DNA of 64,000 bases from Eudorina sp. 2006-703-Eu-15 (lineage: Eukaryota; Chlorophyta; Chlorophyceae; Chlamydomonadales; Volvocaceae), in the NCBI GenBank assembly GCA_003117195.1, contig BDSI01000172.1, positions 1 to 64,000 of the forward strand. Direction: 5' to 3'. How positions within the stretch are numbered: position 1 is the first letter of the stretch; each line of letters starts with the position of its first letter. Shown piece by piece: positions 47,740-59,615 of this stretch. The translations under genes were made by a program, and so were the position numbers. Below the pieces are notes generated by a model. It was given only the letters and a program-made list of their open reading frames with translations, did no database searches and had not been told where the DNA came from.

Positions 47740-50269
47740 ATGTCCGCGCCAAACGGAAAGGCAGCTAATCCATTGTACTCTGGAGCGGATGGCGAGCAGG
47801 CGAAGAACTCTGTTGCGTCGACAAACCGTGAAGTAAGCGCGTTGATGCTGGGGAATGGGAGGGTTATGCGGCAGAGCTTGTATGCAGCAAACACCGTGGA
47901 TTAGAAGGAGGTATTTAATAGAATGCCATATGACGTCGGGTCTGCAAGATAGGAACGTTCCCGAAACGGAGACCACGCTCGAGTTCGCGTGACGTATTTA
48001 AGATAGTGTGGAGTGTCTGGCTGTTCAGGCACCGAGCACGAATACAAGCACAACGCACAAGCCGTCAACAGCCAGAGCGACACTCCATGCTAAGTTGGGA
48101 GGTGCAGCTGCCGTGGCAGCAACCGTCGACATCTTTTACAAGAAGATTATGGGGGACCCCGACTTGGCGCCTTTCTTTCAAGGGGTGGACATGGTGACAC
48201 TGATTGCCAAGCAAAACCGCTTTCTGGCGTACGCCTTCGGAGCAACGAACCACTATCACGGCAAGGGTAGGCACAGCTTTCGAGTAGGGTGTGTCTTTGG
48301 ACCCTGGTGTGCCAAGGTGACCTGCAGCTGCTGCTTTCCGTGATGTCTACCCTTATGGAGCCCGACTGCCGGCTGGGTGTCCTGGCGCGCATGCGTAGTT
48401 GACAGACTGGGGGCATCTACGTTTTGTCTGCTCTCTGCTAAGGTTACTGACTTCTGCTGACATCTTACCCATATTCGTTGGTTGTCGCCACTGTACCAGA
48501 TATCGTGATGGGTCACGCACACTTGATCATCAACCGCGGCCTCAACCTGTCGCACTTCGACAGGGTTGCAGGTAAGCTCGGCTAAGACGGGGCTGTGGGC
48601 GGCGAACCTAAGCACGTTTGTTTTATGTCGGCAGACCACGGGTTGTCAAGTCCGCCACACTGATGTAGATCAGTGGTCTCTCCCACAGAGTCCACTGTTG
48701 CATTCGACCCAGCAAGGGCGCGCCATCTGTACCCCGCCGCTGGCGGCAGCACACGGTGTGGAGCGGCCACACAACCCAAGAGCGGCAGTTGCTGCAGCGG
48801 CATATTGTGGGGATGGCTCTGAAGGCGGGAGCACCTCACGGGACCAGTGCTACAACCGGGATGCTTGCCGGTGCGCTGGCAAGGCACTTGAGCAGCTTGA
48901 AAACCTTCCCGTTCTTCCATCGACGCAAAGCGGGAAACCGCCAGTTCTACCTGGGAAAGGTTCTGGCATGGATAGGAAGTCGAAGGGGTTGCAACCGTGA
49001 AACCCTTGGAAGATGACGGAAGCCGTCCAGCCGCCGCTAACCGCAGCGGGTGCCGCCTTGCACCTGGTGCACGCGTCCAACGACCGCTGTGATGAGTCAC
49101 ACGGAGTCCTTGGTCGTATCCATCGTATCACTCTGCCACTCACGTCATCGCTCCTCGAGACTCAGTGCAGCCTGACCCATCGACCGGGTCACAAGACGCT
49201 GGACCGAATGCCCGGTAATCCTCAGGGTGCGCCGTCCGAACTCATGGGGGCCACTCGGATTGATGCGCTTTCCAACTGAACAGTTTTCCCCTCCCATTCC
49301 CCTCAAGTTGGTGCCGCGCCACCGCGACCAGCCTCACCACACATCGCCTACTGTCGGCAGCCTCCCCACCTTGTACTGGTTTCCCCGGGTGCCCTTGCAC
49401 AGGCCACTTCGTGGACTCTCTGAAAGAGATGGGGGTGGCGCAGGAGCTGATCGATGAAGCGGCGGGCGTGCTCATCGGGGTCAGGCCCCTGTTCGACCCG
49501 GAGCGGTATAAAGGTAGGTGGGCCGACGGCCGGCGGGCAGGGAGGTGGGCACGTTGACCGATTGGGCTGATGGGGCCCAGGAATGATGCTGCTGTATAGA
49601 GTTGCGGGGCAGACGGCCTTCCGGTCAGGAGGCACGTGAGCGTGCGGGAAGAAATACCATGGCTGCATCTCGCACGGTCCCCATGGTGCTGGGTATCCGA
49701 ACAAACTAACGGGCCCCTAGCGTCGACCGCGGTCGGAAAAGGGAGTTGCGCAAATCGGCCGAGTGCCAATGGGGACCCTGGTTGTCGGGGCTTACGTCGC
49801 CGGGGCTTGGCAGCGCCATACCGGTTGGGGTCCAGGAGTAGGCTGTAGGGATCCCGTCGGTTGCGTGAAGGGGGACCGAAATGGCCCGGCGGCCTATGCC
49901 CGCGCTGTTTGTTGGAGCACACCTGTGATGCATGTCCAGCCTGTGCAGCCTGGCACCAGATGTTAGGGATGGGCTTCTGGACGCCCTTGACGACGGGAGG
50001 TTGCCGGCCGCCGGCATGTCAAGCAGCCGCATACCTACTGCCGAACACTGGCCCAGAGTGTGGGGTCCGGCTGCCTGCCACAGCGCGGACCGGGGGCGTG
50101 CACTGTCACGTGATTCATCCACCGTCGGCGCCTTCATGTTTTACGCACTACGATACGGTGCGGTGCAGGCAAGATCGACGTGGAGAAAATCGAGAAGGCG
50201 GCCACCACGCAGCAGAGCAAGTCCCCCGAGGGGACGAAGGAGACGCCGGCCTGCTGCTCGATCATGTAG
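47740..50269 (+). CDS. Truncated globin 2 (trHb group 1 type) with C-terminal CaaX box
   Basis: Five exons: 47740-47832, 48029-48266, 48500-48571, 49403-49513 and 50169-50269, all GT-AG and phase-consistent, giving 204 residues. The N-terminus (MSAPNGKAANPLYSG...) is polar and Ser/Thr-rich. The globin core starts at LHAKLGGAAAVAATVDIFYK (B10 Tyr68), then DPDLAPFFQGVDM, with Lys92 at E10 (AKQNRF), GATNHYHGK, and proximal F8 His116 in MGHAHLIINRGL. It continues HFVDSLKEMGVAQELIDEAA. Algal relatives with Tyr B10 and Lys E10 bind O2 and support NO dioxygenation. The last exon encodes a Lys/Glu/Thr-rich tail ending ETPACCSIM. Cys201-Ser-Ile-Met is a farnesylation-type CaaX box preceded by another Cys that could be palmitoylated. 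Membrane attachment is inferred, not shown. Confidence 0.9.
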
Positions 50270-53200
50270 TGCGGGGCCGTTGGCGAAGGCGCGGGTGGGG
50301 AGCGGAGGTGAGGGCGGCGACCCGGTGGAGGCGGTCAGCGCAGCATACCGCAACTTCAGGGCAGGGCGCTCAAGTTGACATGCATGGGCTTGCAGCGGCA
50401 CCTGCGTAGCGACCACGGCGTACCGCCCGCCGGTTTGTCGGTTTCCAGGCACGCGCCTAGGATCCGCACTACTTGGGCGCCGTGTGCAGTGGGCCGGCAT
50501 TAGTGCTGATGCGATTTGTGCGCCTTTCGACGACCGGCAGCACAGCTGCAGCTCTGTGTGAGTATGTGTGTATAAGAGGATTGAGCCGCGAGCAACGAGG
50601 AGTTCAGCTTGACCGTCGTTGCAGTGTGTGATGTGTTACATTTCTGACCTGGCCTGGCGGTCGCGAAGGGCTGTGGTGTGTGCGTGCGCGAACGTGGTGT
50701 TTGTGTAGAAAAATAACCCAGTGTTTGTGTGTTACATAACGGACCGGGCCTGACGCTGGCCAAGGCCTGTTAACCCAACCCTATCGGAAAGATCGCCGGG
50801 TGGAGCAGAAGGGTATGAGAGGCAACATCCCCCTTTGCTCGACCTCGACAACACGCGCGCTGAGAAGCACGGCGGTCGCTTTAGGATGCGTGTGTTTCTC
50901 CGGCGAAGAGCTTTGTGAGGAAAATGTGAGGAAGATCGAGGGTGGGCCGCCTCGCACAGGTGTGTTCATCGGCTGTGATAAGCGTTAGGGCATCACCGTC
51001 CACCGTTGCATGTATCGTACGGCGCTACCCCAGCAAAAGGGACGGCATGAAAGCATGCAATTCGTCGGGACTTCCCTGTGCCTGCACGCATCCTCTGAGG
51101 CCAAGAAATCGGGGCTACATGAAGTTCATGTTTATCGCTGCGGCTTTGCGCGGGAAGTGGGTCAGTCAGGAATTGGGGGCGGCGGCCCGGCCCGAGGTTT
51201 TGGAACCCTTGTCGATACCGGCCGCGCCACGTGCTTGGCCATTTCAGACCACCGCAATCTGAAAATTTCACCAGCGTCCGAATGGCAATTATCCTCTTCT
51301 TCAACGTTGTTTTCCTGGCTAACGAACTGAATTTGATCCGATAACGCATTGAGCCGTCGGTTGCGCTTCTTGTGTGTCTATTGGTCGTGGTTGGTGGCGG
51401 CGGCGACGGCTTTGACCCGCAGTGGCGGCTGATGTGCTGATTTGGTTTGGCGCCGGTGCGGACAACTCCCAGACCGCCTTTTGTTGCGTTGACTGTGCGG
51501 CAGAACGCGAGGCCAAACCGTCCCGCTGGTTGGTGGTGGTTGGAGGTTGTCGGTTGTTTTAGTTGTGTAGCTCCTTTCATACACTCGCGCATCGCAGCAC
51601 CCAGCGATTGGGCGTTCAAATAGGCTGTCCGAGGTGGGGGGTTTCCATGCCGCTTTCGGGTCGGCGTTTCCATGTAGCAAAGGCGCGGAGTTGCAGGTCT
51701 GTTGTCCGCCGCGGCGGTGAATGTGCGCACAGAGGACTGCGCGACCGTCATTGAGCTCGCAACCATGGCCGACGTATTAATTTCGAACTGCTTGTTGCCA
51801 ACTAAGGACCGCGCATCAATCAATCTGCCAACCCAGCGGTAAACTGCTACTTCGCAGCCGCTGCGTTTGGACGCTGGTGGGTTCCTGGAATCAATTTTAT
51901 CCGGGCCCGGACCCTGAGAGAGTGAATGGCGCGCACTCACCCCGGCTCAGCTCTTGGAGAAGCTCAGGAGGAGGGTTGGTGCGGCGTTGTCTGGTGCAAT
52001 GTGCACACGCTGGTGCGCAGGTGTTTTGTGCGCAGCGCGGAAGGCTGGCTTGTGTCGCTTGGTACGGAGTTGAGTGTCGACGTGTTGAACGAATGAATGA
52101 ATGTTGGGGGAATGATGGGGGAATTTCGTTACCACGGGGGGCAAGTCGGAACCAGTTGTTATGGCGTCTGCGGTTAAGCCTGCTTGGAGTCTTGAGTTAT
52201 GAAGCCGCCGTCAGAACCTGCGCCTCTTGAGCTGAGTTCCCGGCACGCAGGAGACTCTCACACGGTTGCGCGGGTCTGCCGAAGTCGGACTGCACGCGTG
52301 CGAGTCATGCAGTTCGGCTGTTGCCCGGGGCGCCGTCCCTCGTGGCCCGTCAAGGAGTCCATCTAACCTGCCGTGTGAGTGCATTACCTAGCTGTGCAGA
52401 GCGGAGGAGTGCCGATCGGATGGTAAGGATTCAGGTGCTAACAACTGGAGTTAATGCACACCTGTTAATTGCCTGCCCACGGACGCGGCTAGTCCGCCAT
52501 GCCCATTCCCCGACGGAGGTTGAAGCGCCTCCGGCGGGATGAATGTCAGTGCGCGACGTGTGGCGTCAGGTAGGTGTCAGGTCCGCCTGTGCTTGGTCCA
52601 TGTTACGTGAGTTGTGTAAACGGGCTTGCGGGGTGCGGTCTCTCGTTGACATCACCCTGGGCTTCCATGCAGATGAGCGCCTATGAGGCCGGCCGGCCCG
52701 GAGAGAACTCGGGCATCTTGACATCAGATGGTTCCCTGGTAGTTCGGGCCTGGCGCGGGTTCTCGGTGCGCCTGTGGGGCTGATCCGGTGCTTGTTCGTG
52801 GCGCGGGTTTTCCTTGCGCAGTGTGTTAAGAAAGGAAACCCGCGCGAACGGACCCAGACGCAGTGTGCGGTGATGAGGCTTCGGCTGTCACCCGTTGTAG
52901 CATGTTCCATGTGTGGGTGTTATCATGCAAGTGATACACGAGGCACAGTGGACACAGGTGCACTTGTAGTCGGTGCACATGGGACTGCCTGGGATGGGAT
53001 GACGGCCGATGGGGCGACTGCGTGGTACCCTGAAGACCGACGTGGCGAGCAGGGCATGCAATCAGCCTGCGCTCGAAGAGGATTCGCACAGACCTACCTA
53101 AGCATGGAATCAGGGCAACTCGTACGTCCTTGCAAATATCTCGGTACTGGCACCTGTACTGCCCGGTACTGCACACCCAGCAGCCGTTGGCGGTGGAGCA

Positions 53201-53545
53201 CGCACATAGCTGCGTGAGGACCTAGCCGCTGTGGGCGAAACGACGAATGCTCCGAGGAACCGCGGGTACCGTAATGGTCCGAGGACGGGGTGGACAAGTT
53301 GCATAAACAGGTAGTATTGCCGTACAGTGGATCCACTAGCCACCGCAACCGACGAGTTAACAGTACCCACGTTGTCATAAACTTGTATTAGTAGAACTCG
53401 TGCCAGAACAAGCTCGGCGCACATCAGCATAACGAAATGCAGCCCTGTCAACTTATGGTGCAGCGGACTCCGGCCAAGGTAACACTTCGTTCAGTGATGA
53501 GGGCCGTTAATGTAGCCTTATAGACGTTCAAGAATTGATTCTTTC
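50270..53545. other. Intergenic, no gene recognised
   Basis: Only scattered, composition-driven open frames. Two loosely similar words (TGTTACATTTCTGACC and TGTTACATAACGGACC) occur near 50634 and 50731. Confidence 0.45.
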
Positions 53546-54043
53546 ATGCAGGAGGCCGGCTTCCGCTGCTTTGCGGCGAACGTGCGGCCGCTGGCCAAGC
53601 GCGTCGTTCGCTCTCCGTTGCATCCTACTTCTCAGGTGAACGACAATTGATTTAATTGTAACATCTCAGGACTGATTTGTCAGTAAGGTTTGTGCGTTTC
53701 GGATTCGCAGGCCTCTACAGTGTACGCGAATGGGCTTGCCGCCCGTGCTGTCGCCAGCCAAGCAGGTCCCCCGCCACCTCGTGCTGGGAAGAAAAAGGTC
53801 AAGAAGATGGTTGACATCACGGGGGAGGTGCTCAAGGACTTGTCGAACGGCATGTTCCAGGTCAAGCTGGAGAACGGCGTCAGCGTGATTGCTCACCTTT
53901 CTGGGAAGATTCGTCAGAACAGAATCAAGGTGGTTGTTGGCGATAAAGTGACAGTGGAGCTAAGCCCTTACGACCTGACCAAGGGGCGTATCACGCTACG
54001 CCACAAGCCGGGCGAGGCGACACCGCCCCCCGCGACTAAATAG
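53546..54043 (+). CDS. infA: Translation initiation factor IF-1, plastid type
   Basis: Exons 53546-53635 and 53711-54043, phase 0, 140 residues. Residues 64-130 form one S1/OB fold: [57 protein letters not shown]. Bacterial-type IF-1 binds the 30S A site during initiation. Bacterial and plastid-coded IF-1 has about 72 residues; the 60-residue N-terminal extension here is rich in Ala, Val, Arg and Ser and poor in acidic residues, as expected of a chloroplast transit peptide followed by a Lys-rich hinge (AGKKKVKK). The start is uncertain, because the ATG at 53546 overlaps a CAG preceded by pyrimidines and could instead be an acceptor with an earlier first exon. TGTAA at 54715 is a possible poly(A) signal. 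Confidence 0.9.
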
Positions 54044-54861
54044 GCGTCACATTCTCGTTACCAGGTCTAGTTGTGCTGGTGTGGGACAGTTAAGAGCAAA
54101 TGCGTCAACAGCAAGGGGCCCGGCGCCAGTTGGGGTGGCGCTGGGTATGGCTGTGGGAACGTACGCTGTCCCCCGGACACGTTGGTTTCCCACATATTCT
54201 CAACATTTTGCTTGTCTTATGTTGCGTTACGTTTACGTTTGCACATTTGTGGATTCCATGATGAGTGGTGACGCCGAATGGGCGTATCGAGTTGTGTTGT
54301 GAGTTTCCCGAGAGTCGAGTGCGAGTGAGGGAGGGGCTGTGCCACCAAAAGCATGGCGCAGGTTTTGGGAGGCGAGTGGAACAGCCCCCTAGGACAGTAC
54401 GGGGCACCCACACAGGTGCTTTGTCCCTGGAGAGCCCAGGCCTGACGGGATTATGTGTTGCTGTCCTTGTTTGTGGTCCCGGATGCTTTTTGGCTGTATG
54501 CTGCTGAATGCGTGGCAGTGCCTGACTGTGCTATGAATTCAGTCCCTCGATCGAGTGCCCTTATAGGGGCCCGAGGCAGTTCTATGTTGTTTTACCTTGT
54601 TGTGTTTGGGCGCGGGTGGGTTTATTTGGTGGTTAGGCATTGCACGATATCATTTGCAAGGCCTTGTTCTGACGGCCCTGCGTGCATGACTGCCGTTGAC
54701 TTGGCACCAGGCGAATGTAAATTGTGTACACTTGAAGGTTCGCTGTAGATTTGCATTGCTAGGTATTCGCGCATATTAGGGAGCGCTGACCCATTATTGC
54801 CCAGGTCATCCTCACATCACGAAGGCGTTATTAAACTGACGGCGATATTAAGCAATAAAAT
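54044..54861. other. Intergenic between IF-1 and the carrier
   Basis: About 0.8 kb with no gene. It holds the IF-1 3' flank and the promoter region of the carrier gene, AT-richer in the last 150 bases. Confidence 0.5.
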
Positions 54862-57800
54862 ATGGCATACCGACAAAGTAGCGAGGCCAAGGCAGCACTG
54901 AAGTTGGGTTTGACGTGTTCAGCGGCTTGTATTGCTGAGTCGGTTACGTATCCGATCGATATGGTCAAAACACGACTACAATTGCAGGTATGGTTTAGTA
55001 TCTTGCGGACATCGCGTGATGGTGGAGCAACGGTTCAACAGTGGGATGTTGCACACGTGTGTGCACCTTGAACCGAAGGGTTGTCTTCTTAACAAAACAA
55101 ATACGACTGCAGCATGCAGTTGAGACGAACAGTTGACCGTGGGCTCACATATAAGCACACCATATGGGGGTCCGACTGCTCTCTGCAATTTGAACAGGAA
55201 CACGTACGCTGAAGGAATTGCTGTTGCAACAGAACGGGGTTGAGGAGTCGTGGCAAACATTCCAGGCTCTGAGGCTTGGATTCCGTGGGCCTTACCGGCT
55301 GGTTTCGGTCATTCGTCGAACGGCGCACACAAACCGCAAACACGCCACACCTGCCGGATATCCTGGCTCAGGTTCCACCACAGGACACATACCCAAGCCT
55401 ACCATTGCATACCAGGCGGTTGCATCACCCTGCACGAGCACATGCACCACATGTCGTCTGCCCCAAACCCCCCGCTCGGTTTCTGCAGGGAGAACTCGGC
55501 GGCAGCCTTAAAGCTGCAGCGGACGGGGCGGCGGCCCACGCAACCCCAGCAGGCCACAGGCCGTACGGTGCCGTACGTATGGGCCTGGAGATCATACGTC
55601 ACGAGGGCCTTGGGGGGTTGTATACGGGTCTGCCCCCGGCTCTAATACGACACGTGTTTTACACGGGTGCGTGCTGCGTAGCCGTGGACACCCACACACA
55701 CCACTCGCCCCTCCCGTCCCTTTAGCAACTCCCGTAATCCCCAGGTTCACTGCGGGGGCCCCTCCAGCGGTAAACAGACCAAACAGCTGCATGCGTTTCT
55801 CTCTGCATAGCATGTGATGTCACATGGCCGAGACGGGGCGCGACCCAGTTCAGCCAGGCAGTCTCGCACTCCCAGCACATCGCGCCCATACCGAGTCAAG
55901 GGTGGCAATTTCGTGCGCCCCAAGCAGCGGAAGTCACGTAATGCGGAATGGCCTGCCTCTGGGGATGCCACGTGCCGACTCAGGGTGCGGCTTGGCATGT
56001 CCAGCTGGCGGACACGCTGCAATCTTGCGTGGCTTCGGCGCCGGGCAGCCAGGCTCATTAGCCGCACACGCTGGGGCGCGGGATCTGTTGGATAGGACTG
56101 CCGTACTCTGCCACTCTACTCTGCCACTCACGCCGCACACCTATGCGTGAATCCGCCCCGCCGCTGCCGCCAGGGACCCGCATTACAGTGTACGAGTGGC
56201 TACGGAGCTCAGCGTCGTTGACGGCTGTGTCAGGTGCGGTACTGCTCGGTCGGAGGAAACAAGCTCTTGGCTCCCGGGTGTTGGATGTTGGGTGGGGCGG
56301 CACGCGCGCGCGCGCGGGCTCAGCTGGGATCCTCCGGGTGTAGAAAACAGCAGCCGTCGAGCCTCGAGCCGGAGGCCCAGAAGGAACCCAGGCTGCGCCT
56401 CCGGGTGCTTGCTGCGCGATGGGGCAAAGCGGGTTGTGGCGACTGGTAGGCTGTTGGGGTGGCGACTGACTGGTAGGCTGTTGGGGTGGCTACGCAGCAA
56501 CGCAAGACTCGGCCTCCCCGTGGATCAGATATCGATCAACTCCACAAGCGTTGATCAAGGAGTTGCGCGCAACTCCCATGTAACTAGCTGCAGCGTCACA
56601 GGTCCGGGGGGCGCAACCTTGCCGCGTTCCAGGCAGGACCGCGTTTCGCCGGGTTGTTGTGAGCGGGGCAAGCGCTGGTGCCTGCCGGGAGGGGGCGCAA
56701 GCGGGCTGGCGGACTGCTGGGGTGTAGTCGACGGCGCTCCAGCTGACACGGGCCCATGACCTGTCTGCGAGCGAACGCATCCGTCCGCCTGCCAGTGGCG
56801 TCCATAACCTCATCAGGCAACCTCGCCGCCTGCCGTGCCCATCTTGCGCGCTCCCTACCCCGGCACCCTCCCTATGGTTCGAACGGCTGCTCCTCCTTGT
56901 CTGCCTGTCTGTCTTTTTCGTCGGATCGTGACCTCGAAAGGAAGCGGCACCAGCGGCAACACCGGCGGCGGTGGTGGCGCAGCAGCTGGCGGCCTTGGTC
57001 TGGGCGCCAAGCTCTTGATGGGTCTAACCGCGGGGGCGGTGGGGCAGGCGGTGGCGGTGCCGGCTGACCTGGTCAAGGTGGGGCACGGCAGGCTGCCGCG
57101 GACTGGGCGGATGACCGTGTGCTTCTGCGTGCTTTAGGGGAATTGTGCGTGCGTGTGTGCATGTGTTTGTGGTAGCGTGCCTCCAATTGACGGTCCAGGG
57201 CAGTGACAAAATAACTGTATGTCGACCCCAGTCTCGGTAAGGGCCCTGTGGCGCCCGCTGCTCCCTGGGCCCCCCAGGTCCGGTTGCAGGCGGAGGGCCG
57301 CCTCGTGGCGGCGGGCAAGCTGTCCGCACCAAGGTACCAGGTGGGCGGTGTGGACCCCACGTTCCCAACAGGCGCAGGTCTGTGTTTGTGTCCCTGGGGT
57401 GTCAGGCACCAACGCCGCGTGTCTGTCGTTGGCTGCTTAGCTCGAACAGTGCCGAGGCCAGGGCCGCCTCCCCGGTGTGTTAGGTTATCCATCTGAGCCT
57501 GCGACGGCAAGCCGCTCACCAGCTGTTTCGGCATCTCGGTCCCCGGAACGCCCGTCGGCTCCAGGGAACGCGGGACTGCCTGCGCCAGATCGTGGCGGCG
57601 GACGGTTGGGTGGGGCTGTGGCGAGGAGCCGGACCCGCAATCCAACGGGCGGCGCTGGTCAACCTGGGTGAACTTGCCACGTACGACCAGGTACGACGAT
57701 GTACGACTGTCGCATGGGGTATCGGCATCTTTGGGCCTTAACAGCACGACGCTTCGGCCTACGCAGCCAAGGCTGCAGAACGGGCTTTGCAGCGGATTCG

Positions 57801-59615
57801 TCACGACGGCGCCGGGCAAAGGGCATGTGAAGGGAATCGAGACACGTGATACGCATCATCTTATTAGGCCGATACCCTTCTGCTTGGCGCATTTCACTGG
57901 CGGTATGTTCTTGCCGTCCCCAGAACACACCGGCCACGCCGTTGCACCTGCACCTGTTCCGCTGCGTTCTGGACACGAGGCCGTGTTGCCGTACCGTACT
58001 GCACCCTTACCATCCCTGACCTGACAACGCCGCGCACAGGCCAAGCAGGCCATCCTAGCCACGGGCATCACGGGCGGCGACAACCTGGCGGCGCACACCG
58101 CGGCCTCCGTGTGCTCGGGCTTCTTCGCCAGCGTCGTGTCGGTGCCCGCGGATGTGGTCAAGACGCGCATGATGAGCCAGGTGGGCGGGGCGGGTAGCGG
58201 TGGCTGGGATGGGGTCCACGTGGGCTGGCCGTCCAACGGCACCCGGTTGGGGTATGGAGGGTCGGAGAGGGCCCAGGATGCGTGGCTTTGCGGCTGGGGG
58301 ACGGTAGCAGAGGGGGCCGGAGTGTTTGGGGTTACCCGTGGGGGAACCTGGAGGGGCGGGTGTGGAGGTCAGGAGCGAAGGAGCGAAGGAAGCAGCCCGG
58401 AAGTTGCGGACTGGGAGAGCGGCGGAGCCCGACAGCACCGACAGCGGGTCAGAGGTCGGTGGTGGGTGCAACGCAAGACAGCCCGGACAACCCCCGTGGT
58501 GGGACGGTTGCGTCGGTACGGTGCCTGGGTAAGAGCATGAAAACGGCCTTCGCGCAACGACATGCCGTACGGCCGTACCTTCGAACGTGGAACGAAAACG
58601 CCGGGATGGGCACACCACATTTCCATGACCCGCAGCAGCTGTTGGCTCTTGACTGTACGGCGGGGTTCCCTTCACGCCATTCAGGTAAATGTCTAGGGTT
58701 CCGCGACAAAGATCGGTCAAGCCGTGTTGGCCCCATTCTGTCGCTGAGGTCTAACCGAATGACCCGCAAGCGGTCTGTCGCAACGCACCCATCCTTGCTT
58801 CCCTCCCGGGTACGTCGGCCCTTTTCCGGCAGGACCCCTCATCCCCGCGCTATCGGTCCTCCCTGGACTGTCTGGTGAAGAGCGTGCGGGCGGAGGGCGT
58901 GATGGCCCTGTACAAGGGGTGCGTGCCGGGGAGGGTTATCGCGCTGCGAGGGGTTGAAGGGGGGTCTTCACGATTGGCACCGGCGGCGACGTTCAGGACC
59001 AGGACTGGTTGGTGGCTGCTGCGACGCCCAAAACACAGTTGCGCTGTCACGGCGGTGTTACGGGCCGGCAACAACTCGCGGGCCACGGAGCCGTGGGCCG
59101 CGACCTGGTGTGGTGCACACAACGGATCGATCGCTCCAGGGCGAAATCTCCACTCTGCGACGGCGTAGGGGCCCAGCCAAGCCCAGATGGAATCGACAGA
59201 TTCACTCACCGGGAACGATCACGAACCAGACGGACCCTGCAGCCTCTGTGCCCCTTCCGGTCGGACTTTGATGCCATGATGCGGCCCGGTGGCCTGCGGA
59301 GCTGGCAGTCAGGCATGCGGTAGCGCTGCGACCCTTCCGGCGGTGCACTCCGTCATTTTGTACCTGATGTATCTTGCATTGCTGCCCATGGACTCGCTCG
59401 TAGATTCTGACAGCTCTCGCCGCCTCCATGAATGCCGCAGCATGTCCCCACCCACCCCTCCCAAATCACCCTACATCAGCTGCCCCGTCGCATCCGTCGC
59501 CCGCCCACTCCTCCGCAGCTTCCTGCCCACGTGGGCCCGCCTGGGGCCCTGGCAGCTGGTGTTCTGGACGTCGTACGAGCAGATGCGCAAAGCAGGAAAC
59601 TTGGGCGGCTTCTGA
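54862..59615 (+). CDS. Mitochondrial carrier, uncoupling-protein family (UCP4-like)
   Basis: Nine exons: 54862-54987, 55489-55666, 56174-56233, 56941-57077, 57278-57340, 57565-57690, 58040-58180, 58833-58918 and 59519-59615. Phases agree throughout, giving 337 residues. Mitochondrial carriers are inner-membrane transporters with three repeats, each with Pro-x-[Asp/Glu]-x-x-[Lys/Arg]. All three are present: PIDMVK (31-36), PADLVK (162-167) and PADVVK (266-271). The tripartite pattern plus HVFYTG, VRLQAEGRL, GLWRGAGPAIQRAALVNLGE and ALYKGFLPTWARLGPW match the UCP4 (SLC25A27) branch and its plant relatives rather than ADP/ATP or phosphate carriers. The linker after repeat 1 (about residues 122-145) is unusually Gly/Ser-rich; the exon 3 end and exon 4 acceptor there are the least certain junctions. 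The actual substrate cannot be read from sequence. Confidence 0.92.

Noticed and set aside
48008..48028. Upstream GTG start for globin 2
   Set aside because: The bases just before 48029 form a good acceptor (TGTTCAG), and an ATG exon at 47740-47832 joins in phase.
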